This document shows positions 1-11,400 of a DNA stretch of 64,000 bases, one piece after another; positions within the stretch are counted from its first letter, which is position 1, and every line of letters begins with the position of its first letter. The position numbers and the translations under genes were made by a program. The notes below the pieces were generated by a model, which saw only the letters and a program-made list of their open reading frames with translations, was not told where the DNA came from and did no database searches. Source of the DNA: Trebouxia sp. TZW2008 (taxonomy: Eukaryota > Chlorophyta > Trebouxiophyceae > Trebouxiales > Trebouxiaceae); assembly GCA_002118135.1 (NCBI GenBank), contig BDIU01000123.1, positions 1 to 64,000 of the forward strand. The letters run 5' to 3'.

Positions 1-431
1 CCATATACAGTGCATTATACGTCTACACGTAGATCTACGCAGTATTATACGCTTTTGAAAATGCAAATTCGTGTATATGCCAGGCCTACTCCCAAGCCAA
101 AAGCCCGCCACCACTCTTGCTATCACACTGTCCATGTTGGCTACCTATTGCAATGTTCTGGCCTGCCATCAACATAGCTGCGTCAACAACACTGCAAAAC
201 GACCTTGACAGCGGCGCTCATGTGCTTTGACTGTACGTGGTCTTCTGCACATGCATGCGCATGCATATGGAAGACACTCAGAGCTGAACTGCCGTCCGAA
301 TGTCATCAGTCTGTCAGATGATGAGACAGGGCTGCAATTGCACGTCACTCCAAAATCTGAGGATGATCAGCATGGTCACAGGCAGGAGCCATGAGAGCAT
401 TGGTGGTGGGCATTTGCTGTCTAAGCATGTG
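1..431. other. left-edge intergenic sequence
   Basis: No coding exon, RNA gene or repeat is recognised here. It lies directly 3' of the stop codon of the MSI4-like gene on the minus strand, so part of it is probably that gene's 3' UTR. Confidence 0.5.
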
Positions 432-3400
432 TCATGACCCAAGGCCTGCAGTCTCTTCTGTGTCCATGGGTGTGCTGATGTCTGGCTTGTTGCTAGGCTG
501 GTCTTGTCTGCTGCTGTGTAGCAGCTCAGCTACATCTGCTTCAGTCATGACTTGATCTGCTGCAGCTGTATCTACTGGCGCAACATCCTGTTGGTTGTCA
601 GTTGCAGCCTGCACATGCAAGCGCAATGTTAGCTTTGCTTTTACAAGGTGCAATGCACACAAGGTCTGCAACAGTTGCAAGCAGAGCCCATCGAGCATTA
701 TGCATTGCCAGCGCCGTCTTTGGCGCTGCAATGACATGTGACCGCCCAGAGCAACTGTAAGGTACCAATGACTTGCTGGTAGGTTGCCTGTTTGCTGCCA
801 GAGACAGCATCACAGGTGATACGCACTGAACCTGAAGCATCAGAGATTGAGCAAACAGCAACACACATGGTGCCAACATCTCCTTGACAGTAAGGTGCAG
901 AGTAAATCACTTGATCAGATGCAGGCACTGCAAGGGCATCGCCATTCTGTGCAAGGCTGATGCCATCCTGTTGGGCTGCTTCTTGCGCACTGTCCAGCTG
1001 CTGTGTTGGTGCAGCAGCTGCACTGCTCGGCTCTTGTGCAGAAGGCTGAGGCTGATCTCCTGATTCAAGCACTGCAGATGATGGGGCAGCATCTGCGCTT
1101 GATGGCGCAGCTTCTGCAGCAGCTGGCTGAGCAGGTTCCTGAGAAGCTGTTGAGGGTGCAGGTGCTGCAGCAGAGGGTGTTGGTGCAGGGGCAGCAGTGG
1201 CCTGCTCCAGGGTGCGTTTGGCACCTTTGCCTGCTTGCTTTGGGACTGGAGCTTCTTTGATGTTGAGGATGTGATCCCTGGACAACAGGCAAACAGACTC
1301 AATACCCAACTGCATGAACTTGCTGATCAGCAAGTGACATGCAGTCTGACAGAAACGCAGCATGTAAATGCAACATTTTCCAGAAGCTTGTACAAACCCA
1401 AAAAAGCAGTTTAGAGGCACTGCGCGGCTGTAGCTGAATAGGTGCACAACACAAGTATGGCGTGTCAAACTTGCAGCTGTAACAGTGACTTTGTTTTGCC
1501 AACACTGCCATACAGTCCTCTTGCCAAACAGCATGCAGCCTCATGCAGTGTAGTAAGGCACCTGATGCATTACCAATGATGCTGCTGTCAACATGCTTGG
1601 CAAAACAGTACGGTCAGAAGGATGCCTGTGCAAGTGCAGATGGGCTTTTGACAGCATGTTACAGAATTTGCTCAGATTTCACCTGTGCTTTTCTAGCTCT
1701 GCCAGTACTTCAGCTTCATCTCTGTAGATGAGGTCATTGACCCTCCACAGCTGCAGGGTACCGCCTCCAAGCTCATCAGACACATCATCTGACACACTCA
1801 TGAAGGTCCAGGGGTCATGTGGATTCCACTGGAAGTCTACAACCTGTGGGCAGGCATGGATTGCGGGGATTGATTGGACAACTGTCTGAGACACTTATGC
1901 AAGTCCAGGGTTCTTCCAAGTAGGAACGCACTGAGATGAGCATTGAATTGCAAGGGTTGAGGCCATATGGCTGTACGCCGTTGGGAGCATTGTCTGCGTT
2001 AAACTAGGTTGCATGGACTACACATGGCCTGCTGTAAGTATGCAGATGGGGCTATGGCTTGTGCAGCATGCGTCTCAGACTCAAGCTTGTGCAACTCATG
2101 CATGCCGATCTGCTTCAGCTTTCTGCGCTGTCAAGGCATCAAATCCTCCTGCTGATTGACATTGCATCAAGCTCAGCACGATTAGATGGGTGTTTGCGTA
2201 CAGCACTGGCTTGCCTTGCCAGGATTGACTTGGACGCTGAGGTCCTCATAGCAATGATGACAAAAGCGAGTAAGGGCAGGGTGGTGTGACAGGGCAGTAC
2301 CGAGGCTCTGTGACCAGCGTGGCTGAATACTAGCTGGGGGATGGCTCTGCCTGGCCGCTTCTCCAAGCCTGGCTCAGGCGCTGCACTGGGAGCCGCCGTC
2401 TTCTCCAGATCCCACACGCACACTCTCCTGTCCTCCCCTCCACTTGCCAGAACACCTGAAACACATCTCTGACTCAGGTAACCTACTTTGGGTAAGCAAA
2501 TGAATGCTTCTCTAAGCCTGGCTCTGATGCAGTACTGGCAGCAGATCCCAGACACACACCCGCCTTCCTCCCCTCCACTTGCCAAAACACCTGATGCACA
2601 GGCCTCCGTTATTGATTGATATTGTTAATGTGTGCATGCCCACAAGGTACAGACATGCTTGACTTGAGATGCTCATTCTGTGCTGTTCAAACAAAAGCTG
2701 CATCTGACAAAGCAAGCAGGACTGCAAAGGGTCACTCTGCGTGCTGGTACAAGTGGGTCCTGGATGCAGGGCATATGAAACAGCTATGCACATGCCTGAC
2801 TGGCGTCATGAAAGCCTTTCTGCAGTTGACTGCAACAAGACTGCAAAGGCTCCACATGCTTGACCTTGCCTGTCATAGCAAGGACAGACATGCAAGGGGC
2901 GCCATGTGGATCAATAAGCCTGCAAGTTTGTCAGCGCTGTCAGTAATCATCCAGTCTAGTCCTGGCATTACCTGATGCATACAAATGCACAGAAGAGATA
3001 AGCGCTCAAGAGCCAAATCAGCATGAAGACTAATTTGCCACGTTAAGTGAAATTGAGAGTATAACAGCAACTGACCAGGGGCGCCTGGTGACCATTCAGC
3101 CCTGAGCACTGCCCCAGTGTGGTGGTTGAAGGTGAACAGGGCATGTCCTCCCTCTGCCCCAAGCTTCCGCTTGTCCCAGACCTTCAAACTACCATCAGCA
3201 GCCCCTGCACAGTGCATTTCGCATTTTGATACACACATCATGTTCAGGGTAGCTGTTGTCTTGCAAGTCCATGCCCTTTTCAGGTGAGAGGTCGTAGTGG
3301 TAACGCTGCCATCACTGAACGCTGCAAGAGACATGTTTGCTGTAAATTCTGCAACTGACAAAGTGCACAGATGACATCCTTATGGCACATGCATGTCGGC

Positions 3401-6400
3401 CGCTGACCTCATTGCTGTCATGTTGTGAGACAGAGGCACGCTTGTCTGGTTCAAAAATTGCCAATGCTGACCTCAGCAGTGTCAAAACAAACAAAGCCAG
3501 GGAGTGCAAACCAAATTACCCTGGTCAGTCCTGCTGAAGCTGTTGATCTGCAAACTGCTAGCATCAACCATATGCCACCAGTTACAAATCTTACCAGTAG
3601 CTACAAGCTCTGGTCTGAGAGAGCTCCAGTCCACAACATGTAGGTCAGATGCGCCATGAGCTTCAGCCATACGCAGCACAGGAGCAATGCCAGAGCGAGT
3701 GTCCCAGAACAGCAAGCTGGAGTCATCTGCTACGCTGGCCAGCTCTGAGGAGCTGCCGGGTTGGAATACAACATCCTCCACAGTGTCTGTGTGACCCTGC
3801 AACAAAATTTATTTCACCGATCAACTGCATTGGTGGCCAAGAAAAACGTGCTGACTCCATATTGTTCTTACTCAGAAATACCCATGCAGCCAGAATACAT
3901 TGTTCAACTGCTTGTTACAACAGGATGAGAGTCCTCAACAACAAGACTTACTGTACTGTGTGTGAAAATTTGAGCACAGAGGCATGAACATGTTGATTGC
4001 TGTTGAGATGCTGCAGCCAATGCATGACTTGCACTGCATTGCTCAGATTACTGTTGCAGTACTGGTGCCGGGCTTGCCCAATTGACCTGCACACATTACG
4101 TAGCAGTCTGCTGATACAGGTGACATCATGAGATCTTGACACATATCAGCACCTGAGCTGGAGTTCAAATTGGTGCAACATTGCTGCTGTCTGCTTACAA
4201 ATCAAGGTACAAATATGCAATCCTCCGAGAAACTTCAGCACAAGACACAGAGAACTTTGCAGCTTCTCCATGTTTAGTGTGGCCATTGGCCTTGACAACA
4301 GCGCTGTCTTTGGCATGCACGTACGCTTCAGACGCGCTTCTTGTGGCAGCGAACTGCAAAGGTAACTTGCCTTGAGAGTTGTCCTGCTGGACAGCTTCTC
4401 CCTCTTGCCATCGAAGGTGCCTTGATCATGCACTGATAAGCCAGACACATGGTCTGCTAAGCTCCACAGCACCACCTGCAACCAATCTCAGGCTGTTGTA
4501 CTTCTTCCAACAATGGTTCTTGTATAACAGACGTCCTCAATGTGATATGGAACATCGTGCCAGCATCAGCATATACTGACTGCGACAAAGCAACATGACC
4601 TTGGCCTCACACAAAGCTGCTGGATTGAACACAGGTGCAGTAGCATGTGGTGTTGCAGCTTATTGCACATTGAGAACTTGCCACAAGATGGTGTGCATGG
4701 AATCGTCTCGGTAAAGCAATACCAAAAGGGCTCACATTCTTGTCCTTGCCTCCACTTGCAACCAGAGGCTCTGCGCTGCACATACCCAGGGCAAACTCAG
4801 CATCATCAGAGTGGCCCACTAGCTCCAGATCAGGTATGCTAGCTGTCTTATCCTGCAACAGCAAACCTGACTGGAGGCAGCAAATCACCAACAGCAGGCA
4901 AATGCAACAAGTAGATGCAACAGTCTGTCTTAACATACAATGCTGATGTGAGCAATGTGTCTTTATATCTTGGGCAAGATAAATTTTCAAACTAACCTAT
5001 GCCAAAGGCAGTGCTCATGATTGTAGCAGCTTTTTGCAAAGTCAACAGCAACTGTGGCTGCTGCTGATCGCTGAAGCTGCAGCGTCTGTGCTGTCAAAAT
5101 ATGCTGGCTGCGAGTGCTGAAGTCATGTGTCTTGAGCACAAGCTGTGATGGCATAGAAACAGACAAGAGAGGCTGTACACTTCCACTGGGGAATGCCAGC
5201 AAATGCATCGCAGAATGTGCCTCAATTTGAGTGGGCATACCTTGTCACTTTGTCTGTTGTGCTGCCGTTCTGTGCTCCACACAAACAACTCAGGTGTGTC
5301 TGTGTGCGTCACTGAAAATGGCAAATAGTGCACTGATGTGTTTTGAGCTGAGTGATCATACCTTGTCACCTTCTCTGTCATGTTGCTGCTCTGTGCTCCA
5401 AACAAATACCTCAGGTGCATTCGTGTATGCCACATCAAATTGGCCAAATGTGCACTGCGTGATGTGTCTCAATCTGAGTGGTCATACCTTGTCACCTTGT
5501 CTATTGTGCTGCCGTTCTGTGCTCCATACAAACAGCTCAGGTGCATCTGTGTGCGTCACCACAAGTGATGGATGCTGCGGACACTCCCTGATTTTGTTAA
5601 CCTGAGTAGCAAACACAGTCAAGTGAGTGGCTGTGCTGTACGGTGTCAATTTGTGATGCTATTGACCTGAACGGCAGTCACAGTCAAGGGAGTAGATGTC
5701 TTGTATGGTCCTGATCTGTGATTTTGTTGGCCTGAGCAGCATCACAAGGCAAGCAAGTTGGTATGTTGCACAATTTAGAGATTGACACAGGGTTGGCATA
5801 CCGCTGTGCAATAAGATCCAGTTGTGCTATACAGGCTGGAGATCAATGCATGATTGGCATGTTGCTGTGCGGTAGGCTCCAGTTGTGCTGTATGTTGTTG
5901 AGCTTGATACAGGGTCGGCATATTGCTGTGCAATAAGCTCCATTGTGACGCTTGATGCACAAGGGGAATACCTCTCCGGGGTGATAGATTGTTTTGTATT
6001 GCTTGATGAGCGCATTCTTGTTGTTTGGGTTGAACTTCATGATGACATCTGCTGATGCCACCCTAGGCTGCAGCAGTTCACACAAAGATCTTTGATCCAA
6101 TGTAATGTTGACTTTGTTGTGCATGTAACTCAGCTGCGGCACGCCAGATTTGGAAAACGGAGTACCAAGAGCTCATAGTGCCAACGCGTTACCTTGACAA
6201 CATCAGCATTCATGATGACCAATTTGTTTGGCTCTGAGCCATCTGTCTGCAGTGACGATCAGCACTTGAGACACACAATTGCGTTCCTCAAAGCACTGGT
6301 TACTATGTTGCACTCACTTGCTCTGATAAGTACAAGCGTTGCTTTTGTTTGTAGGTGTGCTGCTCTACCACTGGGCCCCATCTGCAGTGTAAAGCCAGGT

Positions 6401-6589
6401 TCGAGATGCAGCCTGGTTGACATGTAGCATGCCAGCCCCAGCCTTGACATGGCGCAGCATCTTGGCGCTTCCTCACCGACACGACAACGAGGGCCAGGTC
6501 AGATTGTGGTTCGCGAACCAGTCATACAAGTATGGGATCAGTAACTTCCACTTGTTGTACTGTTCTTCCTCCGACTTTGGCTCGACCAT
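432..6589 (-). CDS. MSI4: MSI4/FVE-like WD40 histone-binding protein
   Basis: Thirteen exons with matching phases: 6477-6589, 6318-6381, 6193-6246, 5972-6067, 5488-5601, 4736-4852, 4371-4475, 3595-3796, 3076-3204, 2301-2455, 1683-1843, 911-1277 and 432-608, giving about 617 residues. The N-terminus carries the histone-H4-binding signature (LYDWFANHNLTWPSLSCRWG), followed by YKTIYHPGE and NKIREC, then WD blades (THTDAPELFVW, GHSDDAEFAL with GGKDKN, VVLWSLADHV, GHTDTVEDV, DLHVVDW, DGSLKVWD, ASGGEDRRVCVWDL, VVDFQWNPHDPWT) and the family's C-terminal helix (AEVLAELEKH). By family knowledge such proteins sit in histone deacetylase and other chromatin complexes. Two oddities: about 180 extra Ala/Pro/Gln-rich residues after the usual end, encoded by the last two exons, and a GC-AG intron after exon 7. 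The ATG at 6589 is chosen because an in-frame stop lies just upstream; an additional 5' exon cannot be excluded. The family call is firm, while exact ends are less so. Confidence 0.88.
2500..2590 (-). repeat. degenerate upstream copy of MSI4 exon 10 edge
   Basis: The sequence immediately upstream of exon 10 (2301-2455) repeats its acceptor and first ~90 bases. It reads CAG, then a GVLASGGE-like start, then diverges where the real exon has the VCVWDL blade. The real exon continues the WD40 protein in phase; this copy does not. It appears to be one of the local exon-edge duplications seen throughout the window. Confidence 0.7.
5241..5601 (-). repeat. tandem triplication of an MSI4 WD40 exon
   Basis: Three related ~125 bp units follow each other. 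The 5'-most (exon 5488-5601) starts NKIREC and encodes THTDAPELFVWSTERQ. The second (5362-5454) encodes YTNAPEVFVWSTEQQ. The third (5241-5332, or 5241-5311 with a nearer acceptor) encodes THTDTPELFVWSTERQ. All three end in GACAAG followed by a GTATG donor with the same intron bases after it. Copy 1 is in phase with both neighbours. Copy 2, using CAG at 5455-5457, is 93 nt and would add 31 residues in frame. Copy 3 is 92 or 71 nt and would shift frame if included after phase 0. Confidence 0.85.
5765..5945. repeat. imperfect ~62 bp tandem repeat, intron 4 of MSI4-like gene
   Basis: Three imperfect copies share the core GGCATATTGCTGTGCAATA followed by a CTCCAGTTGTGCTGTA-like stretch. They lie inside the intron between exons 4 and 5 and have no coding sign. 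Confidence 0.6.
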
Positions 6590-7404
6590 GATGCCGCTGC
6601 GATGCTACCTTCAACAAAGAGGTGCGCAAAGAACAGAGCGCTTGGACATGCCGCAAAAGCTTAGACAATTAGTCATGCACGAACCTGCAGCAGCATGCAG
6701 TGCATGCCATGCCATGTGCAATGCTGAATTCAAATCTTCACCAAGACCTCTGTGACTCTTCGCGTGTCGAACAGGTACGTCCTTTCTACACTTGGCATCG
6801 CCTCTGGTCGAGAGATCCGATTCTAATCCTGCATGCAAGACTGCAGCCGGGGGACAGGTTTGGTCGCGTCAGTGCTTCGCAATACAGTGCAAGCAGATCT
6901 CGCACGCTGGCAAAGGCAACAGCGAACAGCATAAGGCGCAGCACAGCTGCATAGCATAGCATAGAATACCATCTATCGCATTGCTGAGTCTACGCAAGTG
7001 CTTGCTTGCTGTGTGCCTGGCATGGCCTCGCTCGATTGCAGCTTTGCCCTGTTGGCAACTTTGCTCAGCACATATAAGCAGCACAAGCGAAAGCCTCATA
7101 CAGCAAGAGCTGATTCTGCTCATCAGATTCACAGGACCATGACCGCTGCAGCTCAAGCAGTATTGCAATACATTGTGGCACAGCGTCTCCACAAGGATGC
7201 AGCTGGCAAAATCTGAGGTCATGACTTGCTTGCAAGCCTTTAGTACTGTAAGGCCAACAGCTGTAAAGAGTGAGCAATTCAATACCTGCTTTATTTGTTG
7301 TTGTTGCTGTGCAATGTGCCAGAAGTATGCCACCGCTCCAAAATGTCACCAGGTGAGCAAGAGATGTCAATGTCTGTCAATATTTGTTTCAGCCCTGCGC
7401 TGGC
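6590..7404. other. intergenic, upstream of MSI4-like gene
   Basis: No conserved coding exon was found on either strand. The first few hundred bases would hold the MSI4-like promoter and 5' UTR. A short 'gcatagcatagaata' run near 6948 is the only local repeat noticed. Confidence 0.4.
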
Positions 7405-7650
7405 TACTGTTTGCAGAGGTGCCTGCAGCTTGTCCCAACTTCTCTGAGCGTCGGTGATGCAAATGCTGCTGTACAAGCCTTGACAATTTTCAGCAGTGAC
7501 CCCTTGCCATTTTGCTTTCACTTTCTTCTTACCTCATCTGCAAGACTCATCAGACCTAGGGGCACAGTTCATAGCAGGCAGTGCAGTGACTGCATTGGCT
7601 ACATACAATCTGCCCCGAGGCCTGCAAGTGGAGGCCTGGGCTAGGAGACC
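7405..7650 (+). pseudogene. fragment of CLT last exon
   Basis: On the plus strand this resembles the last exon of the CLT transporter gene at 53840-54045: a GDANAAVQALT-like start, CTTTCACTTTCTTCTTACCT, a GGGGCACAGTTCATAGCAGG core and TACAATCTGCCCCGAGGCCT. Frameshifts break the reading frame. It lies 3' of, and convergent with, the Tudor-PWWP gene, mirroring the PWWP/CLT junction near 53.2-53.8 kb in inverted orientation. Confidence 0.8.
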
Positions 7651-8408
7651 AAGTTAGCAAAGGGAGCTGAAAGACACAGCAGCAAAGTATTTCTGTACAT
7701 CAATTGCACACATTTCTATGCTAAGCTTGCTTGTCTCAGAACTGCTGCTTATCCTGCTTCAAGCAAGTGGGATTGCTTTGTGCAAGAGTCATTTCATCAA
7801 CTCTTGAGCTGCGACAGCTGCTGTGTCAATATTGCTATGACACAGCAACTTGACAAGACGTCCCTAATAGCAGATGTTGAATTTGAATAATCGTAAATGT
7901 CATTAATATGATACTGTGAATGTTGCGTTCAGTGCTCATGTGTTTCAGTGTTGTCATCTGTCAAGTGCTGCCTAGGTCACATGCATTGTACTTGCAGTGA
8001 GACTTTGGAAATTGTCAGCAGGCAATCCAAATGCATTCTTCTGTGAGACAGCCTGCTTGGCCACATCATGCTTGTGATGTGCATTATGGAAGCTTGACAA
8101 GCTATGATAGCATCACAGGCATAGGACATGACGTTGCACGGCTACTACTGAGCCTGAGAATCACAAGGAATAAGGATCTGGAGCATTTTGGACAGGATGT
8201 GGCGCATAAAGCAGTAGCAGTATATGCTCTGCTGTGCATCGGAATTGCAAGTGACACATCTACATCATAGAAAGAAGGAAAAAGAAAATAACAGAAAAGT
8301 CTACGCCGTCAATCGTCATGACATGCGTGACCTACGTGTTCCTGAAGCTCATTGCCAAGCCCCAGAAGAAGCCGCAACTGTAGCAGCATACAGCATCCTG
8401 GCATCATT
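7651..8408. other. intergenic between CLT fragment and Tudor-PWWP stop
   Basis: Nothing coding is recognised. The segment corresponds in position to the 53183-53839 spacer of the second PWWP/CLT junction and presumably contains the 3' UTR of the Tudor-PWWP gene. Confidence 0.4.
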
Positions 8409-11400
8409 TCATACAGCACTTGACAGGAATGCTGTCCCATCTGCCAGCCAAGCAGCCGCTTCCTCCATGGCATCCACAAAATCTGGAGTAGCGCCCTGGG
8501 GCACTTCCCTCGGCAAGAAGGGCCTCACATCTGTATTGGCCATATGCCACTTCCAATAATCATGGCTGCCGGAATAAACGACCATGATGTGGCACGCCTT
8601 CATCTTCAGCTGCCTTTTCTGCTGCTGGGTCGGAGTGGTGACCTGAACATCAGCAAGCATTTCAGCTGATGCAACAACAATCAAATTAGCATGAGGTACA
8701 GGGGGTCAAGGACCATTGCTGCCAGCAGTCTTTGAGCCCTTGACAAGTTACAGTCAATTCGACTTGGACTACATTTGTACACAGTGCGCCAGAGGTATTG
8801 CTGCCCAGCATCAACATTGATGTGTCCAAGCAGCAACATACCTTGGCAGGCCACCACACTCCCAGACCCTTCTGCCACACATCCACCAGCTGATGAAGCT
8901 TGAACCTCGCAACATCTGGCTGGTGTGTAGCTGAGGTAGCTGCAGCAGCAGCAGCACTGCCTGTGCCCTCAGCAGCTGCAGCTGAGGCAGCTGCGTGGGC
9001 TGTGCCGCCTGCAGCTCCATGCTCAAGGTCAGCTCCAGACCGTGGAGCAGCTGAAGGTGCAGGAGCAGCATCTGACCCTGGAGTAGCTGCAGAGGCTGGT
9101 GCTGCATAGGCTGTGCCGCCTGCGGCTGCATGCTGAGGGGCAGTTCCAGACCCTGGAGCAGCTAGAGCATCAGAGCCTGCCAGTGGGATTACTGCAGAAC
9201 TGGTGTCTGCAGAGGCTGCCATGCCATCAGTAGATGCAAGGTCAGCACCCTTTGCCTGCTCTGAAGCAGCTGGCATCTTGCTGCCTGCAGCTGCAGATGC
9301 TGCGGAGGCTACGCCACCTGTAGGACCAGCAGCAATGGCCTGTGCTGCAGTGGCTGCCCCAGGGGTAGCGTGTGCAGCTAGCCCTATAGCAGAGCTGGAG
9401 CTAGGGGCTTCAATGGCAACTGGGGTAGAGCCTGGGGCTGCTGCTTGCTTTGATGTGGTAGGTAAGGCAGCTAGGTGCCCATGCCTTGGGCTGACGCTCA
9501 GGGCACCAGCTAGGGCAGGTGCAGGGGCTGCTCCCTCAGCAGCAGCATTCTGTGTAGTCGCAGGCTCAGCTGACGGGGCAGCTGTTACCTTGGTGATCTC
9601 AGATCCTGACACAGCCTGCATAACAGCACAGTTGCAGCTGAAGGCAATATGAAACATACACAGTATTGTGCCCATGAGCTCAGCTGATGGGACAGCAGAT
9701 GCCTTGGGCAACGCCAGACTCTGAAAACGCCTGCACATCAGCAAGCTTTGCAGCACAAGGCGACATTACAACTTTGGGATGTCCTGCATTTCTCGCAGGC
9801 CCATGAGCTGAGTTGACGAGAAACCTGTTGCCTTGATAAGCCGAGGTTGTGACACAGCCTGCACATCAGCAGAAATTGATGCAAAAGTGACGTCACAGAT
9901 ATAGTCTACACATTGCAGTTGAGCATGCCCATGGACTGAATTGACAGGGTGGCCATTGCCTCAGTGGACCCAGGCTCTGTAACACGCCATATCAGCAGGC
10001 GTTGATTGCAACAGTAGGCAACATGCCAGACATGGCATACAGGACGCTGCAGTCATGGATGCCATGAGCAAGTACCAGCACGCACTTGTACGCTGTGTTA
10101 TCATGGCAGACACAGGTCCTGGAGGTCAAGTCTTGGTTGAGACCCTTCACACAGTGTACAGATGGAGCCAACTGTGCTGTTGTCTATGTATGCAGCAATG
10201 CTATCTGAAGCTGCACAGGCAGCAAGTGGTGTGCAGCACTCATGTCATGTACCCAAAATGCTTTACTGCACATCAAACAAATATAGCACTCGAAATAGCA
10301 TGTTGCACGCTTCAAGCGACATCTCAAAATAACGCGCAAGAGCATTGTCTTTCAAACCACATTGCAGATTTGTATTTACCTTGGCATCGCGTGCTCTCTG
10401 TGCAAAACAGGACGGCCCGCCTTCGCCAGATTGCTCAGCTGCCTTGATGCTGGTCTCAGTCAACCTAGCCTCATGCTGAAACACCTGCAACAATTGGCCA
10501 AACAATGCATCAGGTCTGGGATATGCAAAGTAGCAAAGGCAGTTGGCAGATCAAGTCATACAACTGTTGCGTGTAACCATGTAAACCAAGCACAGCTTTA
10601 ATGCCAGGTGCAGTAGAATGCACATCTTGCATGCTGTGGACAGCAAGCAAGCAACACAACAATGACCATTTTGATTGATTTGGCACAGAAGCAGCAAGAG
10701 GTGGATGAGCAAAGCCAGTGGAACACAACTGTATAGCAGCTGCTTACCCCATCATTAGGTGCTGATGAGTCACTATCAGCCCTGTGCCTAGCCTTGATTT
10801 GCAGGTCAGTGCTGGTGTCTTTGGGCGTTGCTGCAGAGCTCTTGCTTACAGCCTTGGCAGTGTCCCGGAGTCCTTTGCTGCTGCGAATTTTGCTGTCGCC
10901 ACGCAGAGCCTTGTCCTTGGATGGCTTTCTGGAAGGCATTACGTGTGGATGCTGCTGCTTTGGCATTTCAGCAGTCTGCAGCACACCAGACCAGACTTTC
11001 AAAACCAAGAGTTGTGCGCAAGTGATCAAGTACGGGCATGCAGACTTGGTTCAACCTGCTGTCTTATGAAGCAGCTAAAAGCAGAACAAAGAAAGCAGTT
11101 GCAGCTCCAAGTTGTCAGATTTTTGCTGATGCGCAATTGAGCCTTGTGCCTTCTGCATCACACTTATCATGTCCGACGATATGGCGGAATGCATCAAGCC
11201 AAGCTGCATCCAAAGTCAGGGAACGACCTTCATCTTGCTGCATTACCAACAGTACCAAGTCCAAAGCTGTGATGCAGAGACAGCCAGCAAAGGCCTAGCA
11301 TAGCACAGACATGCTTGCGGCCCAAGCATGTTTCCTTGCTGAAAATGACATGACCAGATTCCAGACAACAATTTGCTGCTGCAAATGAAACCCACAAAAG

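Noticed and set aside
907..1302. A separate small gene (about 130-280 codons) 3' of the MSI4-like gene on the minus strand
   Set aside because: The Ala/Pro-rich frame joins the MSI4 exon ending at 1683 in exact phase at a good acceptor, and its upstream open part has no start context. It is better explained as the last exons of that gene.
7173..7457. Coding gene on the plus strand near 7.2-7.6 kb
   Set aside because: The only recognisable part is a frame-shifted CLT exon fragment; the rest lacks motifs and splice coherence.
8900..9652. Ala-rich open frames on the plus strand (e.g. 9203-9652)
   Set aside because: They are antisense to exon 14 of the Tudor-PWWP gene. GC-biased Ala codons on one strand create open Ala-rich frames on the other.
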